64,000 nucleotides of DNA from Bilabrum cf. latius (Eukaryota; Bigyra: Bicosoecida; Bigyra; Bicosoecida): contig OZ237763.1 in the NCBI GenBank assembly GCA_965178125.1, positions 310,001 through 374,000 of the forward strand, given 5' to 3'. The notes below the pieces were generated by a model. The model saw nothing but the letters and a program-made list of their open reading frames with translations, was not told the origin of the DNA and ran no database searches. Position numbers and translations under genes: made by a program. Positions within the stretch are counted from its first letter, which is position 1, and each line of letters begins with the position of its first letter. This document shows, piece after piece, positions 54,701-64,000 of the stretch.

Positions 54701-56455
54701 AGGGTCGGCTCCAAATCTCTAGTCAGGTACTGTGGGGCTGAAGACCAGCCCACCTTCTAGCGCGCTTATCTTCTGGTAGGTCTTGACCGTGCCGTTCCGA
54801 TGCATGAACATGATCATGAACGACCCGCTGTTTGACTGATCGTCATCATCGCCGAAAATATGCACTGCAATGTCCTGCACCCCATCCCCGTCCACATCGC
54901 CGATGGAGGATAGCGATTCACCCATAGTATCATCGTCCACAAGCACGCCATCGGGCAGTCCGCCCACTCCGCTGGCAATCTTCTACACCCTAACAGGAAC
55001 CCCAGCAGCAGCTGGCGCAGCCGAAGGTGAAGGACTCGGGAGAACGCCGCCCATGAGCGTTACAAAAATGGCCCCGCGGTTCTCCCCTCCCATATCGTGG
55101 AAAGATTGCGTCAGGATGAGGTCGGTGCGGCCATCGCCATTGATGTCACCGATCCCAGTGCCTGCTCCTAAATAGTCTCCGCTCGTGGCCTTTCCCATCA
55201 GTTGCGACCACACGAAGCGGCGAAGATCACGAACTGGGTCTACAGAGGGATCATCGTTCATGTACAGTATGTAGGCAGCCCCATTTGAGCCCTGATAAAA
55301 CGGTGAGCCGACTAGCAAGTCATCAATGCCATCGCCATCCATGTCTCCTGGGTTGGATACAGTAGAACCAAAATCACCGCTAAATGACCCAGATGGCACA
55401 CCACCTGACACCGGAAGGCCGCCAGAGTTACTCTTGATAACTGAAATGGTGCCCCCGACGCTTCCGTTAGCAGCTAAAGGCACCAATAGGATAGTGTTGG
55501 ACTTCTTTACGCCCACCACTAGATCAACGGGGTGGCTCAGAGGATCGCGAGGAGGTAGTGCAGTGAGGCTGCTGCCGACTTGAGTAATGGCCGGGACCAC
55601 GGTGTCAAGACCCATTCCCGGGGCCTGGGATAAGACCACGTGCTCGCGAACCGTGTCATTCCCGTGCATTAGTAGTACAAACACGCCACCATTGAGCGTT
55701 CCACCCAGGTTTGCCTGAGGGACCCCGACTGCCATGTCGTTCAGTCCATCGCCGTTGATATCCTTCACCTGGGTGGTGATACCAGCGCCAAACTAATAGT
55801 TTGCCCCAAGGGTACCACTGGGCAGTCCACCCGCACCATTGTGGATCTCAGTCTGGAGCAGCACTGTTGCGTTCGGTGACATCCGGAGTACATACAAGCG
55901 GCCTGCGTTGCCGGCATCCAGGTCGTTGCCCGGCTCCCCCACGACCATCCGAGGGAGATGGCCTTCTTCTCCATTCGGCTGATCCAAGCGAGATGGCTCT
56001 GCCCCTAGCTGATCGTTGTTTCCTCCAGCGCAGCTCAAGCCGTTCCCACACCGAATCTCGCGGTATTCCCTGACAGTGCCGTTCCGGTGAAGGAAAAACA
56101 CCAACACCGCGCCTGCGTTGGTATCTGGCAAGTCGGAGAAGTGGTACCCGACCGCTACTTCATGCACACCATCGCCGTCGAGATCCCCCATGTCGCCCAC
56201 GTACGTGCCAAACTATCCGTAGTTAGACAAGCTGTTGGACGGGAGCCCGCCCACCCCGTCTGCTATCCTCGTGACGCCTGCGATGTTCCCGACTGCTGCA
56301 GGGCTGGGCGAGCAACTGGGGGTCACGGATGGCGTCGGGCTTGGAGATTCAGCGACTAGCAGTCTGTCCATGTGGGCGCCCACATCTGGCTCAACAGCGG
56401 CAGCGTGCCACAACAGTGCGCTGCATCCCATTACCAACAGCACAAGACTTGGCAT
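39752..56455 (-). CDS. Giant FG-GAP / REJ-like / EGF / GPS polycystin-1-like membrane protein
   Basis: A single intronless frame of 5,567 residues, TGA stop. About 40 in-frame TAG codons and, where checked, no TAA or TGA. The start ATG at 56455 gives a signal peptide (MPSLVLLVMGCSALLWHAAA). A Ser/Pro linker precedes a long series of FG-GAP-like repeats (GDLDGDGLND-type loops) to about residue 2280, with further Ser/Pro linkers. Residues 2300-3550 are beta-rich and unassigned. Residues about 3574-3770 match the REJ pattern (NAPPSSGHLEV, GWTDEADHLPLSFRFGYY). An EGF-like domain (ECSGHGSC, CTCSSGWHGRAC) lies near 3955-3990. A GPS autoproteolysis site, CATTHLSDF, is near 4335, with the first membrane helix just after. 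A cytosolic segment and eight or so further hydrophobic helices (42.5-42.2 kb and 40.8-40.0 kb) follow, including GHMWGSIFF and SWVIASLVSFAIDIVLQEPL, typical of PKD1-like proteins. Probably a cell-surface or ciliary receptor. I see no PLAT domain. Confidence 0.85.
50905..53730 (-). repeat. 1,413-bp tandem duplication within the FG-GAP ectodomain
   Basis: Segments of about 50905-52317 and 52318-53730 are nearly identical, offset by 1,413 bp (471 codons), so the frame is kept. Each carries a Ser/Pro linker plus several FG-GAP-like motifs, and even the in-frame TAG codons are duplicated (51293/52706 and 51428/52841). A third partial linker follows near 53731-53780. The duplication breakpoints fall in the low-complexity linker. 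Confidence 0.93.
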
Positions 56456-59221
56456 GGCAATGGTGTCGTTGCGACCTTTGGTAGAGCTGCTGCAAGTTGC
56501 CAATAGGCTATTCATCCTAATCTCTGGTGGACCGTGTAACCCTAGGTGTTGCGCGGATCCTATGTCTACTGCGGTGGATACGACGGTCAATCGGGCATGG
56601 CTCGAATACAGGTCGGGTACTGCAACGCACAACTTTGCCGCGCCAAGCTTAGATCCATACAAATCAATAATGCACAGAAGGACGACGACAGCGGATATAC
56701 GGCGGGAAATGGGGTAACGTACAGCCTTTTGCTAAGGTCGCGGCGATGGTTGACCACACACTGCATGCAAAATGATAACCTCCGGTCATCAATTGAGCTC
56801 ATAGAAGGTGGAAAATAATAACACCAAATGAATGATCACCACGGTCTTTATTGTGAATCAACAACAACCTTGAGTTGCATTCGACTATGTGCCGAATCCC
56901 TCAAAATGTGGGTTATCGGCCTAATTTCGATAAGTGGGGGCTAAAACCGCACGATCGCATGGATTATCTACACAATAGCATATTTGTCTCACTAAAACGA
57001 TTAATGAGCGCCGCGTGATCCTGTATCAGGACAGCTATAGGCTCCAAGAGTTGACTGACAACAGGTCGATATCGTTTGTGAAATTTGTTGAAAGTGTCGA
57101 CACGCCCTCCTGTACCGGGTGCGCAAGTACAAATATCTGTAGTGAAACTATCTTTTAGGGCAAACCCCCAACTGTTCCTCTGTACCTGCACCAGGGAATT
57201 GCGAGGGAAACCCTGGTGAAGCTAGAAGCTGTGATCTTCATCTTCTCAATTGTGTCCATTCGACTAATCACGATTGTTGATGAATTTGTGTAGCAATGCT
57301 CATTCCCTAGCCAAATTATACGTGTCAGCAGCGATCTCAAGTGTGTGCGCTGCGCTTGCTCTCCCAGTGGTAAGCGCAAAGCTTCTTATGCTCCCTACCC
57401 AGCATGGGACACTGGCAGCCGCACTGCAACATTTTGCGACCATGAGCACCGCACCAAACGTCGCACGTGCTGGCTTGCCGCGAGGCAAAAACGTTTCCTC
57501 TAACAAGCTACCCACAAACTCACGCGTGCACTGACCTGCTCAGGCTGTGCTCCTTCTATTACACGCGCGCGGCTTGCTGCCAGATGTTGGCTTCGAAACC
57601 TCCCAGCTGCTGCCGAACGTGCGTTGGCGGTACCTGGCTGTTCCTATCGCTTGGCCACAGAATGTGAAGCACCCGGGGTGAATTACAGCTACGGATCGGC
57701 CGACCTGCCATGATTCACACGATGCTGAGGCTCAGTAGCCACTACCGCATCGTGGGCTGGCACAGAGTCCTTGCGCCAAGCCATGCCTGGAGTGCGGAAC
57801 AGCCTGATGTCTCGGCTGCTCACGTCCATTCACTTGAGCCGGCTGTCCAAGTTGACGCTGACGTAGTTTGTACACCGCTCAATACCAGCGTTGCGCCACG
57901 GGCTGCAGGCTAGTCTGCACTCGCTGCTGTCGGTGTCACCCGCGCTGCCTTCAGCCGCATGGCCACCCCCATGGGGTGGGCCCGGCGACAGCCGCACCGG
58001 AATTTCGCCCCTGCAGTCCCGCCACCGGCAGCCATTCCTTTTCTAATTCATTGTCATCATTGATACCAGGCGGAATTCTAGTAGTGCTCTTGGGTTGCCT
58101 CTCAGGCTTGTGCTTAGTCAAGCAGCCATCCTAGCACAGTATCCTCGCATAGACGACGAGCCCACCAGCAAAGAAGCCACCCGTGTGAGAAAAGCAAGGT
58201 CGCTCTATCAATCATACGCAGGCGGGCGATTTGTCCCTTGCACTAGAACAATTGCTCCAGCGTTGCCCCGTTCGCACAGGGACCTAACCAGCTGGAGCGG
58301 CGGATTCTCTCAAGAGATAGTCTCGACTGGAAACGGTAAGACCTGGGGTCAGGCATGGCTGATTCCGAGTCATGTGGGTCCTGGTTTGTGTTCCCGAACC
58401 CTAGCGCAGCAGTCGATGCGTTGCGGCTGGCGCCGCGTACATCATGCCACTGGCAGCGGCAACAGAAAATCCTCCTGCCCCCGGCCCCGCGGACTCACTG
58501 GGCTTCACCCCGAACGACTGGTTTTTCCCCGGTCCATCTGAATGTGGTATTCCATTTATACTACAAATGTACGCACAACTTTCCCAGTTTTTGCAAGAGG
58601 TCCTTTGTAGCGTGTTGAACTTTCCCAGTACACGTGCAGCACGTCGACTGGCCTCGTCGCTGCATGGCTTCCTGTTCCCGTTCCCCGCCCTAAGGTCATT
58701 GTGCGCTGTTCCCTGCATCGCCACTATGACCCTTTCCTCCCAGCTTGCACGTGCCGGTCCTGGCCAACCTGCCATGCGTTCCATCCATCCACCTGCCTGT
58801 TGGCCTCTTCTGCGCGCCGCAACCCGCTGCCACTCGCGTCTCCCTTGTGCCTGGCACCTGGAGCCGCCTCCCTCCCGTTGTGTTCTCCCTATTGACACCG
58901 AACTGTCGTCGCCTGTGCTGGTGGCCCCTCTTGTTCCTCTCTGCCTCGTCGTCGCCCATCTCGCTTCAACCAAGTACATATTGCATGAACGGAGCACCTG
59001 ACCACGGTCGCACATCAGCATAGAACAGTTATAGAATACGTATTGTATGTGCTTTTATTGTTGAATGGGTGCTTTGTAGGCGAGATCAGGGGTGTGTGCC
59101 GTCCACGTGCGGGGTCAGAGCAATGCAGTGCAGTCAGGTTTTGTTGTGTGTGGTTTCTTATTTACGGGTTGGTCGGTGGGGTCGTCATCCACCAACTGTT
59201 CACAGCAAATTCACCGAAGCT
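56456..59221. other. Divergent intergenic region, no confident gene
   Basis: 2.77 kb between two divergent surface-protein genes. The part up to about 57.3 kb is A/T-richer and looks non-coding. Between 58.2 and 59.0 kb overlapping frames exist on both strands: minus ATG 59021 to TGA near 58215 with TAG read as Gln, and plus 58444-59001. None has a recognisable domain or clear splice structure, so I leave them uncalled. Confidence 0.5.
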
Positions 59222-62200
59222 ATGAACCTGTTCGCTTCTATCGGTGCCGCAACGACCATTCTTGCGTCATCATGCTATGCGTTGGACATTGCGCGATTCG
59301 ACTTTGAGCTTCCAACATCGGAGGCTGGCTGGACTGCAAGCTTCAACTACTATGACTTAAATCGCGCCCCACTGTCGTTTCAACCGGCACTGGCTATTGC
59401 ATCTACCCAAATGGGTTACTATAGCTCATTTTCAGTCGTTGGTGAAGGCATTGAGCAGGCATTTATCCCGGCAACTTCGCTGGCAGTCGTGGCGCAGCCC
59501 AATATGACATTCGAAGGGGCTGACGGCCCGTCTAGTGGCAGTTCTATCGGCGAAAAGAATATGGTTGCAAGCCCAAATGGGCGATATGTAGCCGTGTGGT
59601 CGAAAGTGCCTGCGTCCTTGTCAGGTTTGGATGCGCAGCACTTCGGCTTGTTCGACTCCCAAGGGAGAAGTGCTGCTCGATTCGGTAACAACGCCATTGG
59701 CGAGGGCAGCTGGCCAGCAGGATACTCCAACAGCGTCTCCGGTAAATATGGGGTTCCAACGTGGCTAAGTAATAACGTCGTGTGCCATTCACTGCAGTTC
59801 AACCTGCCTGGGGGCCAGACTGGCTACCGGGTGGGATGCTGGGACCAGCGTCTCCCCGCAGGCAGCCAGCTCGTCATCGTGGGCAACTCCACGGACGCGG
59901 AGGGACTCGTGGCCATGGGCACTGACAATCGCATGTGCATGACGGCGAGGCCGCACGCCTCCGCGCACGGCAGGGAGTACTACTGCATTGACATGAGCAC
60001 TCCCTCTGCAGACCCGGTCGCCTTCCTCGTCGCTGATTTGTTCCCCGGGCCCAGCTCCAGCGTGTCGTCGACGTTTTACCAATACGCTCTCCCCGCCGGT
60101 GAGGACCACGTTTGCATGGATTTCGAGCGGCGATCCGGCAACCGGAACTACTTCACCGAGATGGGTTGCTACCAGTGGTCCACTGGGCGCTTCATCATCA
60201 GCGACCTGTTCGTTGGCAGCAACAAGAGGGAATACCGCGGGTTCGTCAGCGGCATGTTCATCTACGGCTGCATCCCTGGACAACAAAAGCTGTGCGCGAT
60301 GAACCTCACCACCGGTAACACCACGCAGATGGTGGTGCAGCACCCCGCCAACGTCGGCACATCGGACAGGCTCAACAACGAGGCCTTCATGCTGGGCGAC
60401 GTAGTCCTGGCGCCCTACGACAAGCGGCCGGGGAACTCCATCCGGATGGCAGTGTGGGTACCCTCCGCTGGTAGCGACTCGTACGATCTCGCGAACGGCA
60501 CCGGCCGGGAGCGAGAGAACAGCTTCGTCACGGCATCCGCGCGACTCGGCGGGCAGCGCATCCTCTTCGGGCTGGGGAACTTCTTCAGCGGCACCGAACC
60601 CAACCGAGCGGTGGTGGTGGACTGCAGTGACCCATAGGACGTCAGGCTGCTGCCTATCGCTGGCTCGTGGGAGTCTGCCCTGGACCAGCCGGGCCAAAGC
60701 ATTGAGTGGGAAGACGCGGTTGCCCTGCCGGGGGTGGGCCCGGGAGGCGAGACCGGCGCTGTTCTGGTGAGCAGTGTGTCCATGTTCTTCTGGAACGGCG
60801 ATGTGGCTGAGGCCGGCATCACCCTGGCCCACGGAGAGATCAACGTCGTGCTACCAGTGGGTCCCTTCGGCGGAACTCCTGAAGGTATACTCTACGGGAT
60901 AAGGAACAGCTACAATACCTTCGAGCTGACCACCGTGGAACTGCCCGACCCAGTTGCGTTGCAGGCTCGCACGCCGCAGACTGTGGATCCAAGCGGGGGC
61001 ACGCTGAGCACTAGCAGCAACTGGGGCAGAGCAACCCCGCCGCTGGTCAGCAAACCGGATGGCCAGCTGTGCTACACCAAGATTTCCGTGGCAAATGGTG
61101 GCAGAGACAATATGTGCTTCGATCCAGTGTCCCTGGCTGCAAACACCTCCGGTGATATGCCAGCCTCTCCGTACGAGCGTGCATCGACCCAGGAGTTTGA
61201 CACCGATTTGGTCGAGTCCACGTTTTTCGTGGTGTCGAGCTTGCCAGGAGCTTCCGTGATGCTGGTAGACGTAGATGGCGACGATCGCTTGTACTTCTTT
61301 GATGGCTCTCACCGGCCGTACATGCTGGGTCCGATTGACCCAGACCGCCGCGACGAGATCGAAGAGGATGACAATCCACCCGCTGTTGTAAACGGAGGCC
61401 GGTACCTGTGCTTCAAGCACGCGGGGCGACTTCCTGAAGACGAGGAAATGGTCATGTACGACATGCACACGCACAACTGGACCGTGTCTGACATCACGCC
61501 GGGCGATGACACGTACACCTTCGGCATGTTTACCGCATTCGACCGCTACTGCATCTTCCAAGCAGAGCACCCCACCTCAGGCGGGGAGTGGTTCTACTGG
61601 GACTCCATGGACAGAGAGGCAGGACCGCAGCTGCTTGAGTCCTTCAGCGGCAGCGACGGGGTGTATCTAAACGTCCTCGACAAGGGCAAGATTGCGACCA
61701 CAGAGACCGCCTCGACCTGGTCCATCGTGTACAACTCCTACGATGATGACAAGGAGTGGGTCGTGGTGCTGGAGAGGCAGGCAGACGGCAGTCTGGCACT
61801 GACGCACTCTGCAGCCATCAGCGACGCCGAGTTCTCGATGGCTGTGCCTTTGCCTGGCAGCAACCAGACTGTGCTCACGTACACGGGCGGCAACCCACAA
61901 TAGCTGCGGGTGCTCAACTCGACCATGGGTGGCGGAGAGCTGGTCGACATCTCTGCACCGAGCGGAATGGAGGTCGACGAAGTCTCCGGCTACAATTCGA
62001 CCCACCTTGCCGCCTTGATGACCAACTCCACCAACAGCGATGCAACTGAGATGGTCTGCCTTATCAACGTCGCCACAGGGGCCTGCGACCTGCAGCTGGG
62101 ACCAGTGCTGGGGAACAGCGCCACTGGACTCACTGCCGTGCACAACGGATACATCTGCCTGCAGACCTCCCCTGATTCCTCTCACATCTACTCCCGGGAC

Positions 62201-63286
62201 CTGGCCTGCTGGCCCGGGCGCGGCAACCGCATCATCACGATGGACGTGGTACCAGAGGGCCCCGTGGAGGACTGGCAGGAGATCGAGGGAATCATGGGGC
62301 GATTCGACGAGCAGGAGGGAGTGATTGTTTCCATGAAGCACCCGATCTACGACGAGGGCCTCTACTTTGTGCAGCTGGTCGCCCCCTCACCGAGCCCTTC
62401 TCCCACCCCATCGAGCAGCCCCACGCCATCCGCGACTCCAAGCCCATCACCAACGCCGAGCGTCAGCAGCAGCCCCAGCACCTCGCCCACGCCGAGTGTC
62501 AGCAGCAGCCCCAGCACCTCGCCCACGCCGAGTGTCAGCAGCAGCCCCAGCACCTCGCCCGTGCCCAGCCCATCAACGAGCGAGCTTCCGGCAGCAGCCG
62601 TCAGCACGGTACCGCGCGGTAGACGCAAGGGCAGTACCCCTGCAAGTTCCTCCTCTACGTGCGCCCAAGGAGCCTCCGTGGAGACCTCGCAGCTGCTTCT
62701 GCAGACTACCGTGTCGGTGGCTGACGCCACGGCAGCCGAGGTGGGCTGCGACAACGCAGCGACGGTCGTGGCCGCCGCTGCTGCCGCTGCCAGCATCCGA
62801 GTCGACGAGGTGACCTACTGGCTGCAGAGTACCGAGTCCGGGGGCACCGAGCTGGTGCTGCAGATACCCGTGGAGACCAGGGAACAAGGGGAGCTGATCC
62901 TGCAGGGGATCGAGACGGTGCTGGGTGACCCGGCGCAGACTGCGGCGCTGCTGGATTCAGCTCCCGCTGGGGCCTCTGTGTCTGCGTGGGACCGCAGCGA
63001 CGGGGACACGACGGCCATTCTGGACTCGCCGTACCTGGAGGACGGGGAGGACGACGATGGGCTTGATCTATGGATCATCGTGGTGATCGCTGTGGTGGGG
63101 GCTCTGGTTGTAGGCGGGGGACTTATGGCATGGTGCTGCTGCTGCGGAGGAGGAGCGTCCAGGGCCAAGGTGCATAAAGATGAGAATGCAAAGAACAAGG
63201 GCGATGCCAGTGGGAAGAGGCAGGCAGGGGCCCCGGCTGGGGGAGCGGCTTGGACTGGCGCTGGTGCTGGGGCGCAGGCCGTGTGA
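59222..63286 (+). CDS. Type I membrane protein with ELWxxDGT-like propeller ectodomain
   Basis: Intronless, 1,354 residues, TGA stop, with in-frame TAG at 60635 and 61901. The start at 59222 was chosen because it opens a signal peptide (MNLFASIGAATTILASSCYA); the frame extends upstream without an ATG that fits better. The ectodomain, to about residue 1050, has recurring DLFPG/DITPG turns (FLVADLFPGPSSS, WTVSDITPGDD) like the ELWxxDGT propeller repeats; this is inference from pattern only. A Ser/Pro/Thr stalk (about 1055-1121) contains three 36-bp repeats. A membrane-proximal domain with alternating helix and strand character (about 1150-1240) and an acidic patch precede one membrane helix (IIVVIAVVGALVVGGGLMAW, about 1285-1305), then a Cys cluster and a basic tail of roughly 50 residues. 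Likely a surface receptor or adhesin. The ligand is unknown. Confidence 0.85.
62453..62560 (+). repeat. Three 36-bp repeats encoding a Ser/Pro/Thr stalk
   Basis: Units at 62453-62488, 62489-62524 and 62525-62560 each begin ACGCCGAG and end CACCTCGCCC, encoding TPSVSSSPSTSP. They differ at a single base (C/T in the Ser/Val codon region of the first unit). They probably form an extended, O-glycosylated linker. Confidence 0.9.
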
Positions 63287-63634
63287 GCGCATTGCATGTG
63301 GCCAAGACTAGAAAGGGCTAGGCCAGGCGGGCCTAAGAGGCTTTTCTTTTTGGGTTTAATCTCCGTGGTGACCATACTCTCGGGTGCACAATATGAGCAC
63401 CTGCGGCTTGATGGCCTACTCAGCAGTGCATGGCCTTGTTGCTAAAACTTAACAATCTCTACCAACTTGCGTGGTGCTTGCGTAAGCCGTGCGCCACTTT
63501 TTCCTTTGGGTCGCGGTCTTCCGTCAACCACACACAAGGGCCTGAGGGTTTGACCGCCTTGTTGATTCACCCTGCGATACATACATGCAGTCATGCACAA
63601 GTTGACGAATAAATTTAACCATTCATTCTATCTA
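63287..63634. other. Convergent 3' flanks
   Basis: 348 bp between the TGA codons of two convergent genes. No coding frame or RNA gene is evident; it presumably holds both polyadenylation sites. Confidence 0.5.
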
Positions 63635-63991
63635 TCATTTCCCATCCTCCCCGTCCTGCTTGCCCCCGTCCTCCCCCTTCCCTTCGTCCATGCCCAGCGC
63701 AGAGCTCACCGCCTCTGAGGTCGCGTCCATCGCCCCGGCCAGGCCCTCCCGTCGCACCTCCTTCCCCTCCGGTACGATAGCCTTTGCTGCCGATTCGCGA
63801 GTGGCGTCCGACTGCTCCTTGGTGTAGTCTGCCGCGTCGGAGGCAGTCTGAGCCACGGCGTTGTACGCGTCGGAAGCGGCCTGGCCCACGGCGCTGCCTA
63901 CTTCGCTGACTGCACCCGATGCCTTGTCAGCGGCGCCTTCAGCGTGCTGCATGGTTTTACTTTTAGTGTCATGGTCTGATGCGGAAGCCAT
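63635..63991 (-). CDS. LEA-like small hydrophilic protein
   Basis: 118 residues, ATG 63991 to TGA 63635, no in-frame TAG. The sequence is Ala/Ser/Asp/Glu/Lys-rich with no Cys, Trp or long hydrophobic stretch. Repeated AxDxAxxAxxxA-type segments (ADKASGAVSEVGSAVGQAAS, YNAVAQTASDAADYTKEQSD) are typical of group 3 late-embryogenesis-abundant or related stress proteins, which are disordered when hydrated and helical on drying. The C-terminus is Gly/Glu/Asp/Lys. The start lies 9 nt from the right edge, so an upstream exon outside the window cannot be excluded. The family call rests on composition and pattern. Confidence 0.65.
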   Translation of the reverse strand: MASASDHDTKSKTMQHAEGAADKASGAVSEVGSAVGQAASDAYNAVAQTASDAADYTKEQSDATRESAAKAIVPEGKEVRREGLAGAMDATSEAVSSALGMDEGKGEDGGKQDGEDGK

Positions 63992-64000
63992 GATGTGTGG

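Noticed and set aside
58215-59021. Possible gene on either strand at 58.2-59.0 kb
   Set aside because: Overlapping frames on both strands, low-complexity residues, no domain and no clear splice sites; GC-rich DNA alone can produce such frames.
1-63991. Broken-gene or pseudogene cluster interpretation of the stop-laden genes
   Set aside because: Every interruption examined is TAG, in one frame, with no TAA, TGA or indel except the single case at 34641.
1-63991. Stop readthrough or selenocysteine insertion
   Set aside because: About 90 sites in seven unrelated genes is too many for readthrough, and TGA is the terminator in all visible gene ends.

Overview
This is a nuclear, GC-rich piece of a flagellated or ciliated single-celled eukaryote. 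GT-AG introns of about 100-230 nt or more interrupt several genes. The identifiable products are eukaryotic: a NEDD8-conjugating E2, HEATR6, the ciliary transition-zone protein nephrocystin-4, and a REJ/GPS polycystin-1-like membrane protein. I cannot name the lineage.

The main result is a non-standard genetic code. Seven of the nine genes contain in-frame TAG codons (about 90 located), yet their frames run for up to 16.7 kb with no TAA or TGA. TAG falls on glutamine positions in the 126-bp TPR repeats (35511 and 35517, where sister repeats have CAG) and inside a polyglutamine run (26361-26384). The simplest reading is UAG = Gln. All eight genes whose 3' end is visible stop at TGA. With the standard code the window looks like strings of short ORFs; with TAG read as Gln they join into nine genes.

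Layout, left to right: (1) a giant secreted or surface FG-GAP/TIG protein, minus strand, running off the left edge (1-10623); (2) a 1.95 kb intergenic stretch; (3) UBC12/UBE2M, three exons (12574-13491, plus); (4) an ankyrin-repeat gene, ten exons, all introns phase 0 (14032-18034, plus); (5) HEATR6 (18247-24180, minus), divergent by 145 bp from (6) NPHP4 (24326-33656, plus); (7) a CLU-like protein with a C-terminal array of nearly identical kinesin-light-chain-type TPRs (33863-38747, minus), with a 2-nt deletion in one repeat; (8) a 16.7 kb intronless gene for a signal peptide, FG-GAP ectodomain, REJ-like region, EGF, GPS and polytopic membrane protein (39752-56455, minus); (9) a type I membrane protein with an ELWxxDGT-like propeller ectodomain (59222-63286, plus); (10) a small LEA-like protein (63635-63991, minus).

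Functional links are limited. NPHP4 and the polycystin-like protein both point to a sensory or motile cilium. The two FG-GAP giants and the propeller protein look like cell-surface adhesion or recognition molecules. UBC12, HEATR6 and the CLU-like protein are housekeeping or regulatory genes. There is no operon-like organisation.
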